Positions 5,320 through 12,818 of a DNA stretch of 18,266 bases are shown here, in pieces. The DNA is taken from the NCBI GenBank assembly GCA_036260665.1, contig DATAMF010000601.1, positions 1 through 18,266 on the forward strand, read 5' to 3'. This DNA is from DATAMF01 sp036260665 (GTDB lineage: Bacteria; Chloroflexota; Anaerolineae; Aggregatilineales; Aggregatilineaceae). The notes below the pieces were generated by a model. It searched no databases, had not been told where the DNA came from, and saw only the letters and a program-made list of their open reading frames with translations. The position numbers and the translations under genes were made by a program. Each line of letters starts with the position of its first letter. The first letter of the stretch is position 1.

Positions 5320-6984
5320 CTATTTTTTCGCAAAGATTTTTTTCACTTCTCCCCATGTAAGCTGCATGCGAGTCATAACAGGCAGCACCACACGCTGAAA
5401 ATGCAGTTTCGCTAGTTCAGACGGTTGTGGTGGTATGGGGTCTTGCCAATAAACAGGCTGCACAAAACGAGGCCGTTCCTGCATCAGCTTGAGTGCATAT
5501 TCCCATTCTTGCCGACAGTAGGATGATTGGGCGCTGTTTTTGCTCCAAAAGAGTTGGAAAGCAGCACTTTCGTCAATCATCTGGAGTAGTCGTTCCGACC
5601 AGTGTTCGCCCGCCCGCAGGTCATAAATATCGACCAGCATCTTCTGCCCGACCTTCTGCCGGATGAGGCGGAAGTATTCCATCACCGGGCGATCCCGATG
5701 GGAGTACGACGCAAATACTGGATCAAAGCGGCTAAATGTGCTTTCCTGGTCAATTTTCGGAATACCACTGGTTCTGGTAGCTAGCCTCATCGAGATTGGA
5801 ATCTCTCCGACTACCAGCGGTCCATGAAAAACACGTACATTTCCCGTAAGTTCGGCGTCTAAAGTAGCTGGAGTGCGGAATAAAAATGTGACGTTTTGAA
5901 AAGGTGGCTTCCACTCAACCAACTGCTCGGTAGGGCTAAATTCTATTCCTTTAATGTAGGGTACAAAAGTGATCAGGCTGCCCACAGCGACCTTGATCCT
6001 GCTTGCGGTAGTACTGCTGGCTTTTTGTTCCCCCATCATGATGGCATGATCCATCACAAATTGCTGGATTTCGTTTCGTGCTTGCGCAAGATGAGCGAAC
6101 AGCATCAACTCGTAGGTTTCACCCGGCTTCACTGCACCCGGATAATAAGCTGAAAATTCTGGTAGCTGTTCGGCGGTGGATTGGCGAATGTTCTGGATTA
6201 CTTTTTTTATGCTTTCCAGTGTATCCTCGTTTAGATGGGACAAAGCTTCCGGGCTGAGATCGAGTCGTATCTCGCCTTCTGAGGTGAGTGTAATTTTGAT
6301 CTCTTTTTGCATCTCATCGTCTAGCTGATGTTCTTCCTTCCTTTTCTGTTTTTGCACACGCGGACCATACCGTTTCAAATGATCAGACTCGGCTTGCCGT
6401 GATCTTCTCGGTGCATTCTCTCTTTTACGGCGCAGTTCGTCGGCTGCTGTCGCTTCGGATTCTGCTGGCTGTCTAGCTCTTCGGCGGTGCGGTTGACGTT
6501 CAAAAGTATCTTCGCTCAGATTATCGGTTGCAGTAGATCGTCTGCTGGGCCTGGTTGCTTCGCGTTTTACGGTGGGAGCAGGCTCATTTGATGTTTCGTG
6601 ATCCAAAATATCTTCCAACGACTTATCACGTTCTAACAGCCGAGTGGCTGTTCGCCGTCGCCGTGTAATTTGCTGCAAAGCCTTCAATAGGTCAGCGAGG
6701 AGATTTTCTATATCCTCAAAGAAGGGGAGATTTTGTAGGTCCGAGGGCAGTTGAACTGGATCGGAAACAAACAGGATTAGTCTTTTCTGATGCTGTATTG
6801 CATAATCGATAAATGCTCTGTCTTCATCGGTGGCATTGTCCCAAAACAGCACAAAAATGTCTGCTGGGGCCTGTTGTTCCGTCTTCCAGCCAAGCACTTC
6901 ATGCCCGTTTTGTGTTAGTGCATCTGATAGCCACTTTACAAAGTCTAAGTAACGGTTGTTGGAGCTTATGCACACGCTAGCCAT
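5320..6984 (-). CDS. Dual TIR-domain protein (TIR-like N-terminus, TIR C-terminus)
   Basis: A 554-aa protein. The C-terminal domain (about 418-535) is a bacterial TIR domain: VFASYSHRD (423-431), then DIYDLRAGEHWSERLLQMIDES, then the AFQLFWSKNS strand (475-484), then SSYCRQEWEYAL with E493 at the usual catalytic Glu position for NAD+ cleavage. The N-terminal 105 residues look like a second, degenerate TIR-like domain (VCISSNNRYLDFVKWLSDAL, ADIFVLFWDNATDEDR, QKRLILFVSDP). A basic low-complexity linker (about 106-225) and a conserved-looking middle region (about 226-405, YYPGAVKPGETYELMLFAHL) join them; I cannot assign the middle to a family. The ATG at 6984 is chosen because AGGAGAGG (6998-6991) lies 6 nt before it; an in-frame start at 7035 lacks this. 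TIR enzymes are known in anti-phage defence and signalling, so such a role is inferred. The gene appears more A+T-rich than its neighbours, which may mean acquisition. Confidence 0.85.
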   Translation of the reverse strand: MASVCISSNNRYLDFVKWLSDALTQNGHEVLGWKTEQQAPADIFVLFWDNATDEDRAFIDYAIQHQKRLILFVSDPVQLPSDLQNLPFFEDIENLLADLLKALQQITRRRRTATRLLERDKSLEDILDHETSNEPAPTVKREATRPSRRSTATDNLSEDTFERQPHRRRARQPAESEATAADELRRKRENAPRRSRQAESDHLKRYGPRVQKQKRKEEHQLDDEMQKEIKITLTSEGEIRLDLSPEALSHLNEDTLESIKKVIQNIRQSTAEQLPEFSAYYPGAVKPGETYELMLFAHLAQARNEIQQFVMDHAIMMGEQKASSTTASRIKVAVGSLITFVPYIKGIEFSPTEQLVEWKPPFQNVTFLFRTPATLDAELTGNVRVFHGPLVVGEIPISMRLATRTSGIPKIDQESTFSRFDPVFASYSHRDRPVMEYFRLIRQKVGQKMLVDIYDLRAGEHWSERLLQMIDESAAFQLFWSKNSAQSSYCRQEWEYALKLMQERPRFVQPVYWQDPIPPQPSELAKLHFQRVVLPVMTRMQLTWGEVKKIFAKK

Positions 6985-7006
6985 ATTCTGCCTCTCCTGT
7001 CTCTTT

Positions 7007-7035
7007 AGTGTATTCAGTCTGGTGTTGAGGGGCAA
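7007..7035 (-). promoter_or_regulatory. Candidate promoter of the TIR gene
   Basis: On the - strand TTGCCC (7035-7030), a 17-bp spacer and TACACT (7012-7007) match the sigma70 consensus 4 of 6 at each hexamer. The predicted start near 7000 gives a leader of about 16 nt carrying the AGGAGAGG ribosome-binding site. This supports the start at 6984. Confidence 0.35.
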
Positions 7036-7122
7036 TTGGCGGCTGTTTTACCCCTTCTTGTCGAACAGGACTAGAATAAGGCGAATTTAACCGAAGAGTC
7101 ATTGCAATAATTCGGAGTTCCT

Positions 7123-8283
7123 ATGTCTGATGCGGTTGTTGTACGTCCTGTTACCAGTAAACAAGATTATCAAGCGTTCTTTAATTTCCCCTGGGTACTC
7201 TATAAAAATGATCCGTATTGGGTGCCGCCGCTGCTCGGTTATCAAAAGCACAAGCTGGATAAAAAGAAGAATCCCACCTGGCAGCATCTCGAAGGTGAAT
7301 ATTATGTGGCGTGGCGCGGTGACAAGCCAGTAGGCACGATTGCCGCCTTTATCAATCACCGCCACAACGAATTTCAACACGAGCATATCGGTTTTTTCGG
7401 CGCGTTTGAAGTCTATGATGACCAGGAAGCGGCTAACGCCTTGCTTGAAACTGCGGCTGAGTATGTGCGCGGCAAAGGTTATGATGCGCTGCGCGGCCCG
7501 GCGACTTTTTCCACCAATGAAGAGTGTGGTGTGTTAATTGAAGGGTTTGACGATCCGCCGCTGGTATTGATGCCGTACAACTATCCTTACTACCAGCGCC
7601 TGATGGAGAATGCGCCCGGTTTTGAGAAGGCGATGGACCTGTACAGTTATTACATCACCTTGAGGCGCATTCAGGATGCGCGCGAAAAGCTGGACAAGTT
7701 GTTCCGTATCACAGCCAAAAATAATGAGCGCCGCCAGATCGCAATCCATCGACTTGATATGAAGCACCTGAAGCAGGAATTTGTCAAGCTCAAGGAAATT
7801 TATAACAAAGCGTGGGATCATAACTGGGGATTTGTGCCCTTTTCGAATATCGAACTGGATGAACTGGTTCACCAACTCGGTGATTATTTTGAACCGCGCC
7901 TGGCCTATTTTGCAACGGTGGAGAACCAGCCGATTGCCTTTTTGCTGGCGATCCCGGATATGAACCAGGTGCTGCTCCGCGCGTATCCGCGCCCTGGCAA
8001 ACCCGATATTCTCAGTATGCTCCAATCGCTCTGGCACTGGAAAATACGCTCTAAAATCACCCGTATTCGGATTATGCTGATGGGTGTTCAGGAAGGCTAT
8101 CGTGGTATCGGCGTCGAATCATCCCTGTTTGTCGCGACATATAACGCGGCGGAAGAGATGGGCTGGGAATATGCGGATGGTGGATGGGTGCTGGAAACCA
8201 ACGAACCCATGCAGCGCCTGGTCCATGCCTATAACTCAACAGTGTATAAACGCTACCGATTCTATGAGCGAAAGCTCAAGTAA
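7123..8283 (+). CDS. GNAT-fold N-acyltransferase paralogue 1
   Basis: A 386-aa protein of a long GNAT-type family with two GNAT-like halves. The N-terminal half has FPWVLYKNDPYWVPPL (22-37), KPVGTIAAFINHRHN (68-82), then IGFFGAFEVYDDQEAANALL and GPATFSTNEECG (125-136). The C-terminal half has NNWGFVP-type and PGKPDILSML blocks, and QEGYRGIGVESS (323-334), which resembles the acetyl-CoA-binding Q/RxxGxG/A motif of GNATs. Substrate is unknown. GGAG (7114-7117) lies 5 nt before the ATG. It is the first of three tandem paralogues and diverges from the TIR gene across a 138-bp gap. Confidence 0.75.
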   Translation: MSDAVVVRPVTSKQDYQAFFNFPWVLYKNDPYWVPPLLGYQKHKLDKKKNPTWQHLEGEYYVAWRGDKPVGTIAAFINHRHNEFQHEHIGFFGAFEVYDDQEAANALLETAAEYVRGKGYDALRGPATFSTNEECGVLIEGFDDPPLVLMPYNYPYYQRLMENAPGFEKAMDLYSYYITLRRIQDAREKLDKLFRITAKNNERRQIAIHRLDMKHLKQEFVKLKEIYNKAWDHNWGFVPFSNIELDELVHQLGDYFEPRLAYFATVENQPIAFLLAIPDMNQVLLRAYPRPGKPDILSMLQSLWHWKIRSKITRIRIMLMGVQEGYRGIGVESSLFVATYNAAEEMGWEYADGGWVLETNEPMQRLVHAYNSTVYKRYRFYERKLK

Positions 8284-8309
8284 ACATTGAGAACCTGTGG
8301 TAATATAAT
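8281..8309 (+). promoter_or_regulatory. Candidate promoter of GNAT paralogue 2
   Basis: TATAAT (8304-8309) is a perfect -10. TAAACA (8281-8286), overlapping the stop codon of paralogue 1, is a 4-of-6 -35 at 17-bp spacing. The leader to the ATG at 8349 would be about 33 nt. Paralogue 2 may therefore be transcribed independently. Confidence 0.45.
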
Positions 8310-8348
8310 TCAAGTTTTAGAGAAAAATTAAGTTGGAGCAAATATGGC

Positions 8349-9776
8349 ATGACCGACTCGTTAATCGTCCGCAAAGTCGAAACACGGGCGGACTTCCGAA
8401 CTCTTGTCCGATTTCCCTGGCTGCTCTACAAGGGAGATCCCTACTGGGTGCCGCCGCTGGTAGCATCCCATCGAAACAAGCTGAGCAAACGTAAAAATCC
8501 GACCTGGCAGCACTTGGAAGGCGATTACTTTATCGCGTGGCGCGGCAGTCAGCCGGTTGGCACAATTGCCGCTTTTATCAATCATCGCCACAACAGTTAT
8601 CATCACGAAGCAATGGGTTTCTTCGGAGTATTTGATGTCTTTGACGATCAGGAAGCCGCCAATGCCCTCTTAACAACGGCTGCTCGTTATCTGGAAGCAC
8701 GGGGCTGTCAGGCGATTCGCGGCCCGGTTACTTTTTCCCTGAACGATGAGTGTGGTGTGCTGGTCAAAGGCTTTGACGATGTTCCCGTGCTGGTGATGCC
8801 GTACAATTACCCGTACTATCACTGCCTGCTGGATCATGCGCCGGGTTATCACCGGGTCATGAATCTTTACAGTTATACTATCACGCTGGAAAGTGCCCTG
8901 GAATCGAAGAAGATTGATCAACTGCTGCGCGTGACCCGCCGCAATAACGAACGCCGCCAGATCACCGTCCGGGCGATTGACCCCAAGCGCATCAAACAGG
9001 ATTTGGAGATCGTCAAGTCGATTTACAACACGGTTTGGGATAATAACTGGGGCTTTGTGCCCCTGTCGGACAGCGAACTGGAAGCGATGGTGCAGGACAT
9101 CCGGCGCTATATTGATCCGCGTTTGACTATTATCGCAGAAGTGCGCGGCGAACCGGCAGCCTTTCTGATGGCGTTCCCCGACATTAACCAACCGATGCGT
9201 TACGCCTATGCGCATCCCGGCAAGCCGGACATTCTGAGTATGATGCAGATGTGGTGGCACTGGAAGCTGCGCTCTAAAATCAACCGCATCCGTATTCCGT
9301 TGATGGGTGTGCAGGCGGAATTTCGGGGTTTGGGTGTCGAGGCGGCGATGTTTGCCGAGTTGATTGATCAGGCGAAGGGAATTGCCCGCGAAATGGGTTG
9401 GAGTCACGCAGACGCGGGGTGGATCCTCGAAGCGAACGAAGGCATGCAGCGGCTTGTAGAAGGTTACAATGTCGAGGATTACAAGCAGTACTGCCTCTAT
9501 GAGCGTTTGCTGTCGCCTACACATCCGATTCGCCCGCAGTTGGTACGCCGGTCGCGTCGTTCGCAGTGGCAAAATACGATCAAAACGCGGTCGATGCAGT
9601 CGCGGCGTGTCGTGGCAACCACGGCTACTCGTCCGCGCACATTCGTGGCACGTACGTTCAAATCGGGGCGAAATGTTCCGCATGCCATTCGCCGTAATGC
9701 ACATATCCCGCAGGCGATCAAACAGCGGGCGGCACGCGTCCCCTTTCCGGTGCGGCGCGGGCGCGACGACGATTAA
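8349..9776 (+). CDS. GNAT-fold N-acyltransferase paralogue 2 with Arg-rich tail
   Basis: The 475-aa product is colinear with paralogues 1 and 3 over about 388 residues (FPWLLYKGDPYWVPPL, QPVGTIAAFINHRHN, GPVTFSLNDECG, NNERRQI, PGKPDILSMMQ, QAEFRGLGVEAAMF). It then carries about 87 extra residues (about 389-475) with 19 Arg and 3 Lys but only the three final Asp as acids. Such a tail is typical of nucleic-acid or ribosome contact, or of disordered targeting regions, but its role here is unknown. GGAG (8335-8338) lies 10 nt before the ATG. An earlier ATG at 8344 is followed at once by GCA TGA, whose stop overlaps this start. A terminator follows the gene. Confidence 0.75.
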   Translation: MTDSLIVRKVETRADFRTLVRFPWLLYKGDPYWVPPLVASHRNKLSKRKNPTWQHLEGDYFIAWRGSQPVGTIAAFINHRHNSYHHEAMGFFGVFDVFDDQEAANALLTTAARYLEARGCQAIRGPVTFSLNDECGVLVKGFDDVPVLVMPYNYPYYHCLLDHAPGYHRVMNLYSYTITLESALESKKIDQLLRVTRRNNERRQITVRAIDPKRIKQDLEIVKSIYNTVWDNNWGFVPLSDSELEAMVQDIRRYIDPRLTIIAEVRGEPAAFLMAFPDINQPMRYAYAHPGKPDILSMMQMWWHWKLRSKINRIRIPLMGVQAEFRGLGVEAAMFAELIDQAKGIAREMGWSHADAGWILEANEGMQRLVEGYNVEDYKQYCLYERLLSPTHPIRPQLVRRSRRSQWQNTIKTRSMQSRRVVATTATRPRTFVARTFKSGRNVPHAIRRNAHIPQAIKQRAARVPFPVRRGRDDD

Positions 9777-9783
9777 TCTGTTG

Positions 9784-9818
9784 GCCCCTCTTGGCTGAGG
9801 GGCTTCTTCGCTTTTTTG
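9784..9818 (+). terminator. Rho-independent terminator after GNAT paralogue 2
   Basis: GCCCCTC (9784-9790) pairs with GAGGGGC (9797-9803) around the 6-nt loop TTGGCT. The stem is followed by TTCTTCG and then six T (9812-9817). It lies 8 nt after the stop codon, so paralogues 2 and 3 are probably separate transcription units. Confidence 0.7.
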
Positions 9819-9880
9819 TTACCCGTTCAAATTCGAGTAGGATAGTATTCGTAATCATCAACCGGGAGGAAGAATCTTTC

Positions 9881-11053
9881 ATGCCTGAGCCAGTGGTTGT
9901 GCGTCCGGTGAAGACCAAAGCTGACTACCAGACTTTTTTAACTTTCCCCTGGGCGCTCTACCCACATCATGCGTGCTGGATTCCGCCGCTGTTTTCGATG
10001 CAGAAACATAAGTTTGATCGCGCGCATAATCCCAGTTGGAAACACATGGCGGGTGAATATTTTCTGGCGTGGCGCGGCAGCAAGCCTGTTGGCACGATTG
10101 CCGCGTTCATCAACCATCGCCACAACGAAATCCGGCATGAGCATATTGGTTTCTTTGGGGCCTTTGAGGTTTATGAAGATCAGGAAGCCGCCGCCGCCTT
10201 GCTGAACTGCGCGGCGGCATATGTACACGGCCAAGGCTACGATGCGCTGCGCGGCCCGGCAACCTTTTCCACTAATGAAGAATGCGGGCTGTTGATCCAG
10301 GGTTTTGATGATCCGCCGGCTATCCTGATGCCCTATAATCCGCCGTACTACCAGACCTTCATTGAAAATACGCCGGGATTTGAACAGGCTATGGATCTGT
10401 ACAGTTATTCGCTCGTTCTGCCCGATTTCCAGGGATCAAAAAAGCTGGAGCAGTCGTTTCGGGTGACACGCAAAAATAACGAACGCCGCCATATCACTGT
10501 TCGCACGCCCCAAAATAGTAGAGAAATTCGGCATGAATTTCGGAATCTTCAGAAAATCTATAACCGCGCCTGGATTGATAACTGGGGCTTTGTGCCGCTG
10601 AGTGAGATCGAAATTGAGGATGTTGCCAAGCAGCTTTCGCAGTTTTTGGAACCCCGTCTGGCCTTTTTCGCGGATGTCGATGGAAAACCAGCGGGATTCC
10701 TGATGGGTATTCCCGACATGAACCAACCGCTCCAACGTGCTTATCCGCGCCCTGGCAAACCGGAGCTTCTCTCCTTGCTGCAAGTTTTCTGGCACTGGAA
10801 ACTGCGCCCCAAAATCCACCGGATTCGGATCGCACTGATGGGCGTTGATCCAGAATTTCAGAATATCGGTGTTGAGGGAGCAATGTTTGTCGAATTGCTT
10901 GATAAGCTGTTACAACTAACTGCGGAAATGCACTGGGAATTCGCTGACGCCGGGTGGGTTTTGGAAAACAACCAGCCGATGCGTCATATTGTGGAAGCGC
11001 TTGGAGGCAAGCCTTATAAGCGTTTCCGGTTCTATGAGAAATCCCTCACTTAA
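9881..11053 (+). CDS. GNAT-fold N-acyltransferase paralogue 3
   Basis: The 390-aa product is closest to paralogue 1 by eye: KPVGTIAAFINHRHNE, HEHIGFFGAFEVYEDQEAA and YDALRGPATFSTNEECG are nearly identical. The C-terminal CoA-type motif reads DPEFQNIGVEGAMF, so the first Gly of RGxG is Asn here. The start at 9881 is chosen because GGGAGGA (9864-9870) precedes it and the N-terminus then matches its paralogues; an upstream in-frame extension to 9791 runs into the terminator stem-loop. The stop codon at 11051-11053 is only 14 nt before the response-regulator start, so it heads a likely four-gene operon (paralogue 3, response regulator, DinB, DUF2785). Substrate unknown. Confidence 0.75.
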   Translation: MPEPVVVRPVKTKADYQTFLTFPWALYPHHACWIPPLFSMQKHKFDRAHNPSWKHMAGEYFLAWRGSKPVGTIAAFINHRHNEIRHEHIGFFGAFEVYEDQEAAAALLNCAAAYVHGQGYDALRGPATFSTNEECGLLIQGFDDPPAILMPYNPPYYQTFIENTPGFEQAMDLYSYSLVLPDFQGSKKLEQSFRVTRKNNERRHITVRTPQNSREIRHEFRNLQKIYNRAWIDNWGFVPLSEIEIEDVAKQLSQFLEPRLAFFADVDGKPAGFLMGIPDMNQPLQRAYPRPGKPELLSLLQVFWHWKLRPKIHRIRIALMGVDPEFQNIGVEGAMFVELLDKLLQLTAEMHWEFADAGWVLENNQPMRHIVEALGGKPYKRFRFYEKSLT

Positions 11054-11067
11054 TGCAGGAGAAAAAT

Positions 11068-11448
11068 ATGCCCGGGAAAATCTTAGCCATTGTGGACGAT
11101 GAACCGCTCATGGTGGATATGCTCTCGACTTTCCTCAAGCTGAAGGGGTATCAGGTGCGAGGAGTCTATTCGGGTCAAGAGGGGCTGTCGCTCGTTGAGA
11201 AAGAAACGCCCGATGCCCTCCTACTGGACTTGATGCTGCCGGACATTGATGGGTTCAAAGTCTGCCAAACACTGCGTGCGATACCTGTTTTTGCCACCAT
11301 GCCGATTATTATTGTGTCGGCGCGTACAGACCCGGCTTCTAAGGCGAAGGCGGTTGAGGCGGGCGCGAGCGCCTATATCACCAAGCCGGTTCGTTTTCCC
11401 GATCTGTTAGCGGAACTGGATCGGTTGCTGGCTCAAGTACAGAAATGA
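11068..11448 (+). CDS. Single-domain response regulator (CheY-like receiver)
   Basis: A 126-aa receiver domain with no output domain. Key residues are present: D10-D11 (acidic pair for Mg2+), D54 in LLLDLMLP (phosphorylation site), S84 in IIIVSAR (switch Thr/Ser) and K106 in YITKP. The ATG at 11068 is preferred to the in-frame ATG at 11053, which overlaps the previous stop, because AGGAG (11057-11061) lies 6 nt before it. No histidine kinase is in the window, so it is an orphan here. It would act by protein-protein contact, possibly on a co-encoded protein. Confidence 0.93.
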   Translation: MPGKILAIVDDEPLMVDMLSTFLKLKGYQVRGVYSGQEGLSLVEKETPDALLLDLMLPDIDGFKVCQTLRAIPVFATMPIIIVSARTDPASKAKAVEAGASAYITKPVRFPDLLAELDRLLAQVQK

Positions 11449-11455
11449 GGATGGA

Positions 11456-11923
11456 ATGGCGCAGCAAATTCTTGTCAAACTGGCTAAAAGCAGAGAAACG
11501 TTATTATCAGTCATCACAACTCTCAACGAGAATTTGTTAGAACGGCGCAGCAGTGACGGGTGGAGCATTCGGCAGATATTGACTCATTTGGTGAACGCGG
11601 AAGAGGATCATCGTCAAGTAATTGAAGTGACCTTGTTGGGACGGACAGATTTGATCCCCCGCGAATTTTCGCTTGACAAACACAATCAGCAGCGGCTGCA
11701 CGAACGCGGGTCGTTGTCCTATGAGGCCATTAGGGCTGGGCTGGACGAACAGCGGCGCGCTACGGAGACGCTGCTTCAAAGCCTGAGTGATGAGCAGTTG
11801 GCGACTAACGTGCCGCATCCGGCGCTGGGAAATAAAACGGTGGACGAGATATTCCGGGTGATTGCGCTGCATGAACGCATGCACGCGCAGGAGATCGCGG
11901 CGCTGCTGAAAGAAGGAGCATAA
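11456..11923 (+). CDS. DinB/YfiT-like four-helix protein
   Basis: A 155-aa helical protein of the DinB superfamily. The likely metal-binding histidines are H44 in the helix with LTHLVNAEED, and H139 and H143 in the HERMH motif near the C-terminus. These are the usual positions of the triad. Some family members are thiol-dependent S-transferases that use bacillithiol, mycothiol or other thiols; many have no known substrate. The start has GAGG (11447-11450), overlapping the response-regulator stop, 5 nt upstream. Close spacing to both neighbours indicates an operon. Confidence 0.82.
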   Translation: MAQQILVKLAKSRETLLSVITTLNENLLERRSSDGWSIRQILTHLVNAEEDHRQVIEVTLLGRTDLIPREFSLDKHNQQRLHERGSLSYEAIRAGLDEQRRATETLLQSLSDEQLATNVPHPALGNKTVDEIFRVIALHERMHAQEIAALLKEGA

Positions 11924-11925
11924 GC

Positions 11926-12777
11926 GTGGACAAGTCATTTTGGAAAGCTGTGATGGATAGCGGGTATGTGCTGCCCGACGGTTATACGATCTCTGATTTG
12001 ACTCCCGAACTCACCAGCTACCTTGGCTCACCGGATCCCGTGCTGCGGGATGACATCGCTTATATCGTGCTAATCCGGTGGATCACACGGGGTGAGTACC
12101 AGCCGGACGAACTGCGCGCGATGATCGGGCAGATGTGCATTAACCTGCAAATTGGGCTGGGCGAGCAGGGAACAGATAATGTGTTTGTGCGATCCTTTTC
12201 GGCGTTGATGCTGGCGAGTATTCTGTACTACGATAATCATCATGAGCAATTTCTGAGCGAAACGGAAGTGCGCTCTCTGCTCGACACGGCGTTGGATTAT
12301 CTGGCCCATGAACATGATCTGCGCGGATATGTGGTGGAAAAAGGCTGGGCACATTCGGCGGCCCATACAGCGGATTGGGTGGATGAACTGGCGTTGAGCC
12401 GCTATTTGCAGCCAGCGGATTTGGAACGTATCCTGAACGCGATTGGCGCAAAGGTAATGATGCCGTCGGGTTATATTTTCCATAACGACGAGGATGAACG
12501 GTTGAGTGTGGCAGCCGTGACAGCGCTCAAACGGGAAATGTATACCGGGGCATTTTTGACGGCATGGATCGGGAATCTGGCCGGATTGATGCAGCGGACC
12601 TCACGCCAGAATCTGATGATCGACGACGCGCCGCACAGCGCGTATGTGAACACCAAAAACTTTCTGCGGGCGCTGTATGTGCGGTTGATGCTGGCGAAGG
12701 AACTGCCGGAACCGGTTCAGGGCTGGGTTCCAGAGATACTCACGGCGCTGCGGGCGTTTGGCTTTGCGTATGATTAG
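11926..12777 (+). CDS. DUF2785-like protein
   Basis: A 283-aa helical protein. EKGWAHSAAHTADWVDELA (138-156) and the overall helical layout match what I recall of the DUF2785 family, which has no firm function. The His/Asp pattern H143-x3-H147-x2-D150 could bind a metal or be catalytic; this is inference. It begins with GTG 2 nt after the DinB stop, with GAAGGAG (11912-11918) 7 nt upstream, so translation is probably coupled. It is the last gene of the operon and ends against a hairpin terminator. Confidence 0.75.
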   Translation: MDKSFWKAVMDSGYVLPDGYTISDLTPELTSYLGSPDPVLRDDIAYIVLIRWITRGEYQPDELRAMIGQMCINLQIGLGEQGTDNVFVRSFSALMLASILYYDNHHEQFLSETEVRSLLDTALDYLAHEHDLRGYVVEKGWAHSAAHTADWVDELALSRYLQPADLERILNAIGAKVMMPSGYIFHNDEDERLSVAAVTALKREMYTGAFLTAWIGNLAGLMQRTSRQNLMIDDAPHSAYVNTKNFLRALYVRLMLAKELPEPVQGWVPEILTALRAFGFAYD

Positions 12778-12807
12778 AGGCGAGTGTTTCGCCGCTCGCC
12801 TCTTTAA
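12776..12807. terminator. Hairpin between convergent genes
   Basis: AGAGGCGAG (12776-12784) pairs perfectly with CTCGCCTCT (12795-12803) over 9 bp around a 10-nt loop, followed by TTTAATAT on the + strand. It starts inside the DUF2785 stop codon. The U-tract is short on the + strand and absent on the - strand, so it is a good + terminator and a weaker - one. Confidence 0.65.
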
Positions 12808-12818
12808 TATAGCTGAGG

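Noticed and set aside
5186..5320. Genomic island attachment site at tRNA-Asn next to the TIR gene
   Set aside because: The tRNA 3' end faces away from the TIR gene, no integrase is present, and I see no repeat of the tRNA 3' end at the far side.
8670..9704. 344-aa reading frame antisense to GNAT paralogue 2
   Set aside because: Its composition is that of a reverse-strand shadow, and the + strand frame is clearly conserved among three paralogues.
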